From Deltaproteobacteria bacterium (GTDB lineage Bacteria > UBA10199 > JADGCS01): a DNA stretch of 64,000 bases. Below are positions 32,103-42,000 of the stretch, one piece after another. The stretch lies in assembly GCA_024233595.1 (NCBI GenBank), contig JACKPK010000005.1, forward strand, positions 1 to 64,000. The letters run 5' to 3'. A program made the position numbers and the translations under genes. A model generated the notes under the pieces. That model was not told the DNA's origin. It saw only the letters and a list, made by a program, of their open reading frames with translations, and searched no databases. Within the stretch, counting starts at the first letter, position 1. Each line of letters begins with the position of its first letter.

Positions 32103-32906
32103 ATGGCGGAAACGGTAAAATTGATTTGCTTGGGCGATATTTTTGGAGCCCCCGGGCGCCAAGCCTTAAAAGACCGGCTTAAGGACCTAAGGGCTGAGCA
32201 CAAGGCTGATTTGGTGATTGCTAACTGCGAAAACGCAGCCAATGGTCGCGGCATCACAACCAAATTTGTCAAAGAACTCACAAACGCGGGCGTGGATTTT
32301 TTCACCAGCGGTAATCATGTTTTTGGCGTCGCTGAAATTTTTTCTTATTTAAACGAAGCTGATACCAAAGTCATTCGTCCCTACAACATGTCGAACTCAT
32401 CGCCCGGAAAAGGATTGGGCGTTGTCGAAACCTCATCCGGTGTTAAAGTGGGTGTGTTGAACCTCATGGGCCGGATTTTCATGGAGCCCGGCGTGGACTT
32501 GCCTTTTGATGCCGCTGATCAAGCCTTAATGGAGCTTAACTCGCTTGCCGATTTTGTGATTGTCGACATGCATGCCGAAACAACAGCCGAGAAACGCGCC
32601 ATGGGATGGCATTTAGATGGCCGCGTGGCCCTGGTGTTTGGCACCCACACTCATGTGCAAACGGCAGATGAAGAAATCTTGCCAGGTGGCACCGGCTTCA
32701 TCACCGATTTAGGAATGTGTGGTCCCTATGATTCTGTGATTGGCACGCAAAAGGAAATCATATTAAAACGTTTTAGAACCGGATTGCCGCAACGCTTTGA
32801 AGTCGCCAGCGGAGATGTTCGCGTGTGCGGCATTGTTTGCGAAATCGATGTCAGGCTCAAACGTTGCAAAAGCATTGTCCGGATCAACGAAAAATTAGAT
32901 TCCTGA
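32103..32906 (+). CDS. ymdB: YmdB-type metallophosphoesterase (TIGR00282 family)
   Basis: Metallophosphoesterase with 2',3'-cyclic nucleotide phosphodiesterase activity in characterised members. The 267-residue protein shows metal ligands in order: CLGDIFGAPGR near residue 9, IANCENAANGRG near 38, FTSGNHVFG near 66, VDMHAETTAEK near 150 and VFGTHTHVQTADE near 177. These agree with the family pattern D, E, N, N-H, H, H-x-H. Length is typical. It sits between fau and tyrS, with 8- and 17-bp gaps. Biological role in this organism unknown; in Bacillus it affects biofilm and motility choice. Confidence 0.9.
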   Translation: MAETVKLICLGDIFGAPGRQALKDRLKDLRAEHKADLVIANCENAANGRGITTKFVKELTNAGVDFFTSGNHVFGVAEIFSYLNEADTKVIRPYNMSNSSPGKGLGVVETSSGVKVGVLNLMGRIFMEPGVDLPFDAADQALMELNSLADFVIVDMHAETTAEKRAMGWHLDGRVALVFGTHTHVQTADEEILPGGTGFITDLGMCGPYDSVIGTQKEIILKRFRTGLPQRFEVASGDVRVCGIVCEIDVRLKRCKSIVRINEKLDS

Positions 32907-32923
32907 ATGGCTTTGGAGAAAAA

Positions 32924-34117
32924 ATGACGAGTGTTTCGGAACAACTAGAAATCATCAAACGGGGCTGCAGCGAACTCATTGATGAAAATGAGCTGAAGAA
33001 AAAGCTAGAGAAAAAACCGGTGTTAACGGTGAAGGCAGGATTTGATCCCACAGCACCTGATTTGCATTTAGGACACACGGTTCTTATTAACAAACTCAGA
33101 CAGCTGCAGGACCTTGGTCATCAGATTGTTTTCCTCATTGGTGACTTCACAACCAAAATTGGTGACCCGACAGGGCGCTCTGCTACAAGACCACCATTGA
33201 GCAACGATGAAATTGCTGAAAACGTGAAAACATACTGCGACCAAGTTTTTAAAATCTTAGACAAACAAAAAACAAAGGTTGTTTATAATTCTGAATGGCT
33301 CGAAAAACTCGGTGCCGAAGGCATGATTCGCTTGGCTTCTAAGTTAACAGTGGCACGCATGTTGGAGCGCGATGATTTTTCAAAACGCTATCAATCAGGC
33401 CAACCCATTTCGATTCACGAATTTCTTTACCCACTTTTGCAAGGTTACGATTCTGTCGCACTAAAAGCTGATTTAGAATTGGGCGGAACAGACCAAAAAT
33501 TTAATTTGCTCATGGGGCGCCAGTTGCAAAAAGAAGAAGGGCAAGCGCCGCAATGTGTGTTGATGATGCCGCTTTTGGAAGGCACTGATGGTGTCAAAAA
33601 AATGAGTAAATCTTACGATAACTATGTGGGCATCCAAGAAAACCCGAATGACATGTTTGGCAAAATTCTCTCTATTTCCGATGATCTCATGTGGCGTTAC
33701 TATGAGCTTTTGAGTTTTCGTTCTTTGGCAGACATCAAGCAACGCAAAGAAGATTTTCAGTCAGGCAAGTTGCATCCCAAAACTGTTAAGGTCGATTTGG
33801 CAAAAGAAATTGTGGCTCGTTTTCATGGCGACTCTGCAGCAGATGCAGCCGAAGAGCATTTTAACACGGTGTTCTCAAAAGAATTACCGGACGAGATCGA
33901 AGAGTATTTGGTGAATACAGCCGATGCAAATTTAGGTTTGTTGCAGCTCATGACAGATGCCGTTTTAACTGCCAGTAATGGGGAAGCCAGGCGTTTGGTG
34001 ACTCAAGGTGGTGTTAAAATCGATCAGGAGAAAATTTCTGATCCCAAATTTGCGCTGAACGTTCCTGGTAGTATGTCATTCAAAGCAGGAAAAGACGTTT
34101 TAAAAAGATTGTTTTAA
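32924..34117 (+). CDS. tyrS: Tyrosyl-tRNA synthetase
   Basis: Class I synthetase for tRNA-Tyr. The ATG at 32924, preceded by GGAGAAAAA, gives 397 residues beginning MTSVSEQLEIIKRG. Motifs are the HIGH-like DLHLGHTVLINKL near residue 44, GDFTTKIGDPTGRS near 71, the tyrosine/ATP pocket LKADLELGGTDQKFNLLMGR near 185, and KKMSKSYDN near 227. The C-terminal S4-like RNA-binding domain ends VTQGGVKIDQEK. An in-frame ATG at 32825 lies inside ymdB and is unlikely to be used. The motif spelling fits the TyrZ-like subfamily. Confidence 0.96.
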   Translation: MTSVSEQLEIIKRGCSELIDENELKKKLEKKPVLTVKAGFDPTAPDLHLGHTVLINKLRQLQDLGHQIVFLIGDFTTKIGDPTGRSATRPPLSNDEIAENVKTYCDQVFKILDKQKTKVVYNSEWLEKLGAEGMIRLASKLTVARMLERDDFSKRYQSGQPISIHEFLYPLLQGYDSVALKADLELGGTDQKFNLLMGRQLQKEEGQAPQCVLMMPLLEGTDGVKKMSKSYDNYVGIQENPNDMFGKILSISDDLMWRYYELLSFRSLADIKQRKEDFQSGKLHPKTVKVDLAKEIVARFHGDSAADAAEEHFNTVFSKELPDEIEEYLVNTADANLGLLQLMTDAVLTASNGEARRLVTQGGVKIDQEKISDPKFALNVPGSMSFKAGKDVLKRLF

Positions 34118-34124
34118 AAAGCAC

Positions 34125-34860
34125 ATGAAAAAATCAACGTCACAAGATCAAATAAAGTCTTTGATTTTAAACAAAGGGCAGTCCATTGCTTCTAAATACG
34201 AAGTGATCTCCAAATTGGGCTCTGGTTTAGAAGGCGAAGTTTATCTTTTGCGCGAAAAGAACACCAATATTGAACGTGCTGGTAAGTTTTTTTCCCACAT
34301 CATAACAAAGGCAACCGCGCGGTCACCCGTTACGCAAAAAATTGCACAAGCTTCGCCATTGTCCCATTGTCATTCAGTATTTTTCTCAAGACACCATTCG
34401 CTTTAGAGGGCGTAATATTACTTTTTTGGTTTCTGAATTTGTTGAAGGCGAAATCTTAGAAAATTTTCTCAAGCGTCAATCGGGTAAACGTTTACCACCT
34501 TTTCAGGCCATGCATTTGCTTTATGCTTTGGCCAAAGGAATCGAACAAATTCACGCTCATCGTAGTATCACGGTGATCTGCATACCAAAACATCATCATT
34601 CAACGCTTTGGTTTGGGGTTTGAGCTCAAAGTTTTGGATATGTATAATTGGGACAAAGATTTTCTCGTCCAGAAAACATTCGTGATGATATTTTTTGATA
34701 TCATCAAATTTTCTATGAATCCTTAGGGGCAAAAAATCTACGCTAATTTGCCTAAAAAGTAAAAAGCATTTGTTGCGGTAAAAAGAAATCGTTGGTGCTC
34801 AAAAAATTTCGCACAGCTTCTCGTCTCAGACGGGCTCTTGAAAATCTGGAGTGGCAATAG
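34125..34860 (+). pseudogene. Ser/Thr protein kinase-like gene, multiply frameshifted
   Basis: Reads as a protein-kinase fold in shifting frames. Frame 1 has YEVISKLGSGLEGEVYLLRE (glycine-rich loop) to about 34285. Another frame has LHKLRHCPIVIQYF, RGRNITFLVSEFVEGE and ALAKGIEQIHAHR up to about 34563. A third gives NIIIQRFGLGFELKVLDMYN and DDIFDIIK, and the C-terminus ends RLRRALENLEWQ at 34860. Two shifts map to homopolymers: the T-run near 34285 and the A-run near 34340 each appear one base short. Further shifts follow near 34566, 34640 and 34700. The catalytic loop (expected HGDLH) is garbled around 34575. It is paired with a PP2C phosphatase downstream, a classic kinase/phosphatase arrangement. 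Error or decay cannot be separated. Confidence 0.65.
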
Positions 34861-35674
34861 AAACAGAAAATACCCCAAAGCAATCGCCTGCTTTTTATTA
34901 GAGCACGACTTTGAAAAACCTCAGCATGTGGTGGTTGATCTTGGTCACGTGTATTGCTTCTTAAAGGCTTGTCCCGGGGAAAATAAGCCCAGTGAAGATG
35001 CTGGTCTTGTTTATCAAACAGACGAACTCATTGTTTTGGCTGTGGCCGATGGTGTTGGTGGCAGTCCTCGTGGGCGCGATGCTGCTTTGGCATCAGTGCG
35101 GATTTTGGCTAAGGCGCTGGAACAAGGTCATTCAGAAGAACGCGATACGCGTCTCATCATCATCGAAACATTTGAAAAAGCTAATCAAGAGATCCTTAGC
35201 TGGGGTGTGGGGGCTGGTAGCACGCTCATGGTTGTGTTGATTGAGCATGGGCGTATTCAAAGCTTCCATGTTGGCGATTCGGCTTGCTTGCTTGTTGGGC
35301 AACGGGGACTTGTGAAGTACCGTAGTGTGGATCATTCGGTTGTTGGTTATGGGCAAGAGGCAGAGCTTCTTTCGGACGAAGAAGGCATGCAACACCAAGA
35401 CCGGCACATTTTATTAAATTGTTTAGGTACCAAGGAAATGCGCATTGACATAGGCCCCCTAAAGAAGCTTAAAAGCAAAGACCGGCTGATTTTGGGGAGC
35501 GACGGCTTGTTTGATAACCTCACTCAGGAAGAATTGGTGGGGTTCATTCGTAAAGGCAGCGTTCAGGATAATGCGAATCAACTTCAAAATAAACTTTTTG
35601 AAAGAATGAATACTCCCGAAGAAGGGGCGCCAAGTAAGCCAGATGACGTTGTGTTTTTGATGTATGGATTGTGA
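34850..35674 (+). CDS. PP2C-family protein phosphatase
   Basis: Metal-dependent Ser/Thr phosphatase. Motifs are SEDAGLVYQTDELIVLAVADGVGG (split around the metal-binding ADGVGG), GAGSTLMVVLIEHG, FHVGDSACLLVGQRG with the conserved GDS, and LILGSDGLFDNLT near the C-terminus, ending PDDVVFLMYGL. The likely start is GTG at 34850, overlapping the kinase end (VAIETENTPKQSPAFY), with an apparent indel near 34900 before the long open frame EHDFEKPQHVVVDLG. An alternative unshifted reading opens at 34838. The D-to-N pattern of the acidic core looks functional. It probably reverses phosphorylation by the upstream kinase; the lipoprotein dipeptidase follows after 29 bp. Confidence 0.85.
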   Translation, partial: SGNRNRKYPKAIACFLLEHDFEKPQHVVVDLGHVYCFLKACPGENKPSEDAGLVYQTDELIVLAVADGVGGSPRGRDAALASVRILAKALEQGHSEERDTRLIIIETFEKANQEILSWGVGAGSTLMVVLIEHGRIQSFHVGDSACLLVGQRGLVKYRSVDHSVVGYGQEAELLSDEEGMQHQDRHILLNCLGTKEMRIDIGPLKKLKSKDRLILGSDGLFDNLTQEELVGFIRKGSVQDNANQLQNKLFERMNTPEEGAPSKPDDVVFLMYGL

Positions 35675-35703
35675 TAAAAATTTTTGAACTTTTAGGAGGA
35701 AAA

Positions 35704-37710
35704 ATGAAAAAACTATTTTTAACATTGGGAATGACCACTTTATTATTTGGTCTTACTCAGTGTCAGGGTGATGCTAGTAAAACGAGTTCGACGCAGGTGC
35801 AAGGCGACCAGAGCAAACGCGAGTATCTGCTAGAAAAATTTAATAATGGCAAAGTGGCTGTTGTGCGCAGTTATTTGGATGGATTTGAGAACCTTTCCAA
35901 GAATGACAAACTCAAGCTTTACTATTTATCGCGTGCGGCCATTGCAGGACGAGACATCCATTATGATCAAGTTCATGAAAACGGTCTAAAACTTCGTGGC
36001 TTCTTTGAAGATTTGGTTTTTAATAAAAAGCTAAATGGCGATTTGGCCAATCAAGCTGAAGACTTTTTAAAAATCATTTGGGCATACAATGGGCAATACC
36101 ATGGCAAAACAGGGCACAAAATTGTTCCGTCTTTTGACTGGGCAGAGTTGCAAAATGCGTTGCCGAAAGAAAATTTAGAATGGCTAAAACCTCTTTTTGA
36201 TAAAAGCGTTGAGCCAATCTTGACTAATCTCACTCCTAAAGGAGCTGAAGGAGACATCATCCAAGCCAGTGCCACTAATATATATGACAATGGCTTAAGC
36301 TTAGAAGACATCAAAGGTGTGGCCTCTGATTATGCAGGTAAACTCAATGTGCGTTTTGCTAAAACAGCGCAAGGTATTGAACCTCAGGTTTACAAAATTG
36401 GTGGTGTCTATGGTGACCAACTTAAAAATGTGGCTTACTTTTTAAAGAAAGCTGCTGAATTGAGTGACGGTGATCAAAAAGCCGGCTTGGAAGAACTCGT
36501 GAATTATTACGAATCAGGTGATGAAGAAACCTTTCGTAAAGCCAGCATCGCCTGGTTAAAATCTGAACCCAAAGTAGACACAATCAATGGCTTTATCGAA
36601 AGTTACATGGATCCACGCCAGGTTGTGGGTAGCTGGGAAGGTGTTGCTTATTACACAAACACAGATCCCGTTTTGGAAAAGGTTTCTGAGAACGTGGCTT
36701 ATTTTGAAAAAGGCATGCCTTGGAGCGAAGAGTACAAGCGCACTAATTTTGAAAGCAAGCCAGTGGCCACTCTTATTAATGTGGCGATGATGGCTGGCGA
36801 GAGCGCGGCTTCTTCTGTTATTGGAATCAATTTGCCAAACTACCAAGATATTCGTTCTAAGTTTGGAAGTAAGAATGTTATTTTAACTAACCTGATGGAA
36901 GCTTACACGCAGAGCTCGGGTGGAAAATACATTTCCAATTTTATTCTTCCAGAAAACCAAGATGTGGTAGAAAAATACTCTAGAAAAACAGACGACTTCT
37001 TGACCTTTTTGCATGAAGTCATTGGTCATGGTTCAGGAAAAGCGGCTGATTCGTTAAAAGGTGACCCTCGTGATCACATTGGTCCTAACTATGGCGCTTG
37101 GGAAGAGGCGCGAGCTTCTTTGGTGGCGTATCATTATCTTTTAGACGATAAATTTTCGGAATGGGGTTATTATCCTAAAAAAGACAAAGACGAATTTGCT
37201 AAAGCGTTTTTGGTCGATACCTTCACAAGTCCTTTGTATGGCTTGCGCAGAGCGGAGCACGAAACCATTTTGAGAGAAGCTCATGATCGTGCGCGTCTTT
37301 TGATTTCGGAATACGTTCGTCAAAACAGCGATGGTTGTTATGAAGTGGTGAATACAGAAGGTAACTACTTTGTTAAAATGAATGACGTGAACAAATGCAT
37401 CAAGGCTGCAAGTGATCTTTTAAAAATAGTTCACGAAGCCAAGGCCACTGGCGATCGCAAAACTGTTGATGCTTATATGGAAAAATACGGCACTCATATT
37501 AACACACAATGGCGTGACAATGTGGTGGCTCGTGTCAACAAGCTCAAGTTGCCAGAGGCAAAGACATTGGTTTTCCCTAAGCTTGTGCCTGTTATCGAAA
37601 ATGGCCAGGTTGCTGACATTAAAGTCGACAATAGCGAAAGCTTTTTTGAACAGCAAAAACGATTTGGCCAAATTTCAAAATCAACTGAAGTTTCGGATGT
37701 GATTTTCTAA
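35704..37710 (+). CDS. Dipeptidyl-peptidase III family (M49) lipoprotein
   Basis: Zinc exopeptidase that removes N-terminal dipeptides. The ATG at 35704 follows an excellent AGGAGG and gives a signal peptide MKKLFLTLGMTTLLFGLTQC with a lipobox, so the enzyme is probably anchored in the envelope, unlike the cytosolic DPP III of eukaryotes. The 668 residues include the M49 signature FLHEVIGHGSGKA near residue 438 (HExxGH) and WEEARASLVAYHYLLDD near 467, in which the second Glu is the third ligand. The usual EECRA reads EEARA. The length is normal for the family. A terminator follows. Confidence 0.9.
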   Translation: MKKLFLTLGMTTLLFGLTQCQGDASKTSSTQVQGDQSKREYLLEKFNNGKVAVVRSYLDGFENLSKNDKLKLYYLSRAAIAGRDIHYDQVHENGLKLRGFFEDLVFNKKLNGDLANQAEDFLKIIWAYNGQYHGKTGHKIVPSFDWAELQNALPKENLEWLKPLFDKSVEPILTNLTPKGAEGDIIQASATNIYDNGLSLEDIKGVASDYAGKLNVRFAKTAQGIEPQVYKIGGVYGDQLKNVAYFLKKAAELSDGDQKAGLEELVNYYESGDEETFRKASIAWLKSEPKVDTINGFIESYMDPRQVVGSWEGVAYYTNTDPVLEKVSENVAYFEKGMPWSEEYKRTNFESKPVATLINVAMMAGESAASSVIGINLPNYQDIRSKFGSKNVILTNLMEAYTQSSGGKYISNFILPENQDVVEKYSRKTDDFLTFLHEVIGHGSGKAADSLKGDPRDHIGPNYGAWEEARASLVAYHYLLDDKFSEWGYYPKKDKDEFAKAFLVDTFTSPLYGLRRAEHETILREAHDRARLLISEYVRQNSDGCYEVVNTEGNYFVKMNDVNKCIKAASDLLKIVHEAKATGDRKTVDAYMEKYGTHINTQWRDNVVARVNKLKLPEAKTLVFPKLVPVIENGQVADIKVDNSESFFEQQKRFGQISKSTEVSDVIF

Positions 37711-37736
37711 AAAAAATCACGTAAAGAGAATTAATA

Positions 37737-37770
37737 AAAAGCCTCATGTTTTTAACATGGGGCTTTTTTT
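37737..37770. terminator. Intrinsic terminator after DPP III gene
   Basis: AGCCTCATGT pairs with ACATGGGGCT (one G-T) around a 5-nt loop and is followed by eight T. The left flank has AAAAA, so it can also serve the minus-strand gene whose stop codon lies at its right edge. Confidence 0.88.
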
Positions 37771-38009
37771 TAATATCGGCCTTGGCTTTTGGTTTCGTCT
37801 TCGTCTGTGAGACGTTCTAAATAGAAGCGAGATTTAAGATCTTCTAAAATATCTGCAACGTCGTTTTTAAAATCTGGTGCAACGGTGATTTGAATTTTAG
37901 GGATGGATTCATCAATGGTGGAGACTTGCACCATGTTTTCGTAAGACTCCAAGATGACTTTGATCATGTTGATGTCTGGTTTGTGGACTTTGTAGAACCA
38001 GTAGAGCAT
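37770..38009 (-). CDS. DUF4911-like small protein
   Basis: A 79-residue protein: MLYWFYKVHKPDINMIKVILESYENM, then an alternating strand pattern (KIQITVAPDFKNDVADILEDLKSRF) and a charged tail. The layout of an N-terminal strand, IxxFILEAYEG-like helix and C-terminal helix resembles DUF4911, a family of small proteins in Deltaproteobacteria. Function unknown. The gene is alone on this strand between converging and diverging plus-strand genes, with the shared terminator at its 3' end. The 200 bp upstream (38010-38207) are A+T-rich with no other gene visible. Confidence 0.6.
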   Translation of the reverse strand: MLYWFYKVHKPDINMIKVILESYENMVQVSTIDESIPKIQITVAPDFKNDVADILEDLKSRFYLERLTDEDETKSQGRY

Positions 38010-38207
38010 TTTTGTCCTTTGTTTCTAAAAAAGTTAGAACAAGCAATTATTTGAATTTAGAATTGCAGCAGTCGGAACAGCAAGGCAAATTCTAGCTTTT
38101 ACTCGGATAAAAAAAATGCTCTCTATAGATCAAATATAAAATCGCTTTTCTCATTTAAATTATTGAAAATTGCACAAAGCCCGCAAATCCTATAAATTAA
38201 ATATTCT

Positions 38208-38858
38208 ATGATTTCATTTGCCTCTCCAGTTCGCAAAGGTCTTGTGACCAGTCTTTTTGTGCTTTTTGTGGCGCTTGTGTTTATTCGTGAAACGTCTTGG
38301 GTGATCAATTTAGACCAGCACATTTACGAACAGGCCATGCAGTTCTCGGTTTCTAGGGCGTGGTTGATTTTTTGGCAGGCTGTCACCATTTTGGGAAATG
38401 GGACCAGCGTGTATATTCTTTGCGCGATCCTGGCTTTTGTTTATTTGTTTCAGGGGATTTCTAAACAGCGCTTTCTGCTGATTTTATTTTGGACATCTTT
38501 GTTTTTGATCAATCCCTTGTTAAAAATTTTATTTGCTCTGGACCGTCCTGTCGGGCTTTCGCCATTTTATCCTGAACTCACCACTTTTACTTTTCCCAGT
38601 GGGCACTCTTTTAACGCGGCCATTTTGGCTTTTTTTATTCCCCGACTCATTCTTGCTGTCAGTCAAAATAAAAAAGGCCTTGTTGTTTGGGTGATTCAGT
38701 CTCAAATTTTTCCGCTCATCCAATGTGCCTGTGTTTTGCTGATTCCCCTGAGTCGTGTGTTTTTGGGGGTGCATTGGTTTTCGGATGTGGTCACCGGCGC
38801 TGTGCTGGGCAGTTTGGCCGCATTGGTGAGTGTGGAGTTTTTGGAGCGGGTCAGTTAA
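38208..38858 (+). CDS. PAP2-family membrane phosphatase
   Basis: Integral membrane acid phosphatase acting on phosphatidic acid, undecaprenyl pyrophosphate or a similar lipid phosphate. The 216-residue protein has five or six hydrophobic helices and all three PAP2 motifs: KILFALDRP (KxxxxxxRP) near residue 107, TFPSGHSFN (PSGH) near 128 and SRVFLGVHWFSDV (SRxxxxxHxxxD) near 183. The substrate is not determinable. It stands alone, with a possible promoter in the A+T-rich DNA upstream. Confidence 0.92.
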   Translation: MISFASPVRKGLVTSLFVLFVALVFIRETSWVINLDQHIYEQAMQFSVSRAWLIFWQAVTILGNGTSVYILCAILAFVYLFQGISKQRFLLILFWTSLFLINPLLKILFALDRPVGLSPFYPELTTFTFPSGHSFNAAILAFFIPRLILAVSQNKKGLVVWVIQSQIFPLIQCACVLLIPLSRVFLGVHWFSDVVTGAVLGSLAALVSVEFLERVS

Positions 38859-39014
38859 TCTTTCCCATTTTGAGAAAAAGTGGTGACTTTACCCGCGTTT
38901 ATCGGAGCATTCTGGCTGGCCCCGATGAAGTTGTCAAAAAATACCAATGATTTTAAATGAATAGCTGTTTGTAGGGATTCTGTCTTTGGCATGTGATTTG
39001 CTTTTCAGAAAGGC

Positions 39015-42000
39015 ATGCTTGGAAAAATACTAAAATTTAAAGCTCTGCTTATCATTGTTTCTTTTCTCTTTATCTCCTGCGATTTTAGCCCGCGTCGCGT
39101 TTTCGTTGGTGGCGAGACCAAATCAGTGAGTTCTGAAAATGAGATCTTAGAAAATGATCCTCTTGCCAATGAAAACAATGATCAAATGGAACAAGAGCCA
39201 TCTTCAGAAAAAACAACGTCCCCGTCGATCGATGTGGAAGCGGACACAAGGGGTGTTGAATCAGAATCAATCATTGTTGAGTCGGATGGCATTGATACTG
39301 AAATGGAAGACAATGATATCGAAGTGGAAGACAATGATATTGAATCGGGAGTTGCAGAAGAGGAAGATCATGGCAACGACGGTTTGCTAGGAGGCATTTG
39401 GAACTTCTTTGAAGAGCAAGCCAGTGACGACACAGAAAAACCACAGGCGATGACAGAAGATCATTCCACAGACAGTGTTGATACGGAAGAAGCAGAAGAA
39501 ACTATCGCCGAAGCCGATTCTGATGTGCGTGTTTTAGAAGCAGAGACTGAAGCTGAAACCGAAAGTGAAATCGAAACAGAAGCAAGTGCAAGTGATTCAG
39601 AGTCTTTGAGTGCAACAACTGCCAATCACAAGGATGTTGGCCCAGGTGGTGCGGGAGCAATCATCGCCACGAAACAAAACCCTTATGATGCGAATGAGAT
39701 TTTTGCTTCTACCGACGTGAATGGTATTTTTCGCAGCAACGATGCTGGCGCAACATGGAAGAACATCAGCCATGATCTTAAAGAAGGAGAAGTGGCTGCC
39801 ATTGAAATCTTTAAAGACAGTGTAGGTAAGCAAACACTTTTGATTGCGACAGATGGAGGTTTATACCGCAGCCAGGACAGCGGTGATTCTTGGGTGCAAG
39901 TGAATCAAGGATTACAAGAGGCCACAAGTTTAGAATCAAGCAGCGTGCAATTGCTCACCCCCATGCGTTCTTTGGCCATTGATCCAAAAAATCCCAACAT
40001 TGTTTGGGCTGGTGTTGGTCGCGGCAATCTCATTGGGCCGCATCAGTACAATTACCCTTTTCACGTTTATCGCAGTGAAGATGCCGGACAGACTTGGGAG
40101 CCCAGTGTTCGTTTTATGGCAAAAAACGCGACTGTTTACGACATTGTGATCAACCCTTACGATTGCGCGACGTCTTGTTCTGAATTGTTTGCGGTAACAG
40201 ATCAGGGACTTTATGGTTCGCGTGATGGTGGTTTGAGTTGGTCGCTTTTAGGACAGAAGAATGTTGTGCAGACAAAAAACCAAGGGGACTCTTATGGCGT
40301 TTGTCGTTCCTCTTGCGACTTCCAATCAGCCTGCGAAGATTCTGGCAAAAATTGTTTGTCTCTCTCCAATCATCCCGATCGCGACTACGCCAGCCTGCGT
40401 GGTTTTAGTATTTTGCGCGACGCAGAAGGTAAGACTGTTTATCACACCTTGATTCAAGACGATGGCTTTTACGATGACTCTGCTGTTTGCTCTGGTCGCG
40501 ATTACAAAAATGATCCTGAATTATCTTTCTCTGTTGGTGGTGTTTATCGCAGTGATGATTTGGGAAAAAGCTGGCAACGTTTAGCGGTAGCCAGTGATGG
40601 CAAAAGCTTATTACCTGTGGCTTTGCGCTGTGAAATCGATGATGACCTTGATCTTTTCGGTAGCAATCATAGCATTCACACTGATTTTGCTGTGAACCCT
40701 CAAGATTTGAATCACATCATTGTACAAACGACTGGGCGCTTTAAAGGTCTTTATGAACACGCTCCCAATGGTGATGGTTCATACAGTTGGAAGCGTTTTT
40801 TTGGATCATCGATTGATGTTTATCAAGTGGCAAGTTTGTGTGAGTCTGGTTGTTTTGAGGGCGATTCGGGAGATGGCCTGTGGAGTCAATCAGAAGAATC
40901 GTCTGATGAGATCCGAGGAATTTATGGCATCATGGATATTTATTGGGAGGATGCGCGCCCGATTTTATACACCAGTGGTGGGCGAGCACTTGCCAAAGTG
41001 ACTTGGTCTGGTGATCATTATGAATTGGAGCATTTGGACCAAAACCCTGTTGCCACAAATGCGGAAGGCTACCCCGACTCATCCGTGAGTTTAGAAAGTT
41101 TTGATCACCAAAATGATTATTGGCACAACACGGGCTTGAGTGACGCGTGTGTGTCGGGTGGCATGGCGAGTTTGAGCAAAGACGGACGCGAGGTTTGGTT
41201 TGCGGGCATGATGGATTATGGTGTTGTGCATTCTTGGGACCAAGGCTTCAGTTGGGGCGGTTACTTTGAAGAGCATGCGAGCATTCCCTTTAGCAAAGAT
41301 CGTAATGCTTGGGATGTGATGGCCGATGAAGAGGCCAAAGTGGTTTACGTGAGTTTAGATGAATCGTTAAAAACAAAAAATGGAGCGGTGATTCGCAGTA
41401 AAGATTATGGCAAAACCTGGGAAACCATTGCGAGTCCAGAGATAACAACAGGCATTGATGCAGAACACACAGTGACTAAGTTTGCGATTGATCACGCAAG
41501 CAGTGCTAGTGATCGCCGTATTTGGGCGGGCACAAAGTTGGGTGGGCTTTATTCTTACCACGCTAAGACATCAACTTGGCAACAGCTGAGTGGTTCAAAC
41601 TGTCCTGCCAGCAATTCTACAATCAAAGACATTTGGACTGATGCGAGTCAGCCAGGCAAAGCCTTGGTTTCTGTGCAGGATGACAACGATAATGGTTTGA
41701 TCAGCCGTGCCATGGGGCAATACAATTATGACACCAGTGAAGGTGTGTATCTCATCGATAGTTCAAGCACGAGCATCAGCTGTCAGCGTTTGTTCACAAA
41801 AGGTTCCGATAAAATTCCTGTTTATGATCCGGGAAACATTGCGCTTGCACAAAGCAGTGATGGCAAAACCAAATTGATTGTGAGCGGCGAATGGGATTAC
41901 TGGCCTGTGATTTACAGCACCAGTTTTGATTTTAAAAAACCTGGCGAAACCAATTGGGAAATTGTTTTAGACTTTTACTACAAAGAAGAGGGTGGCGAAC

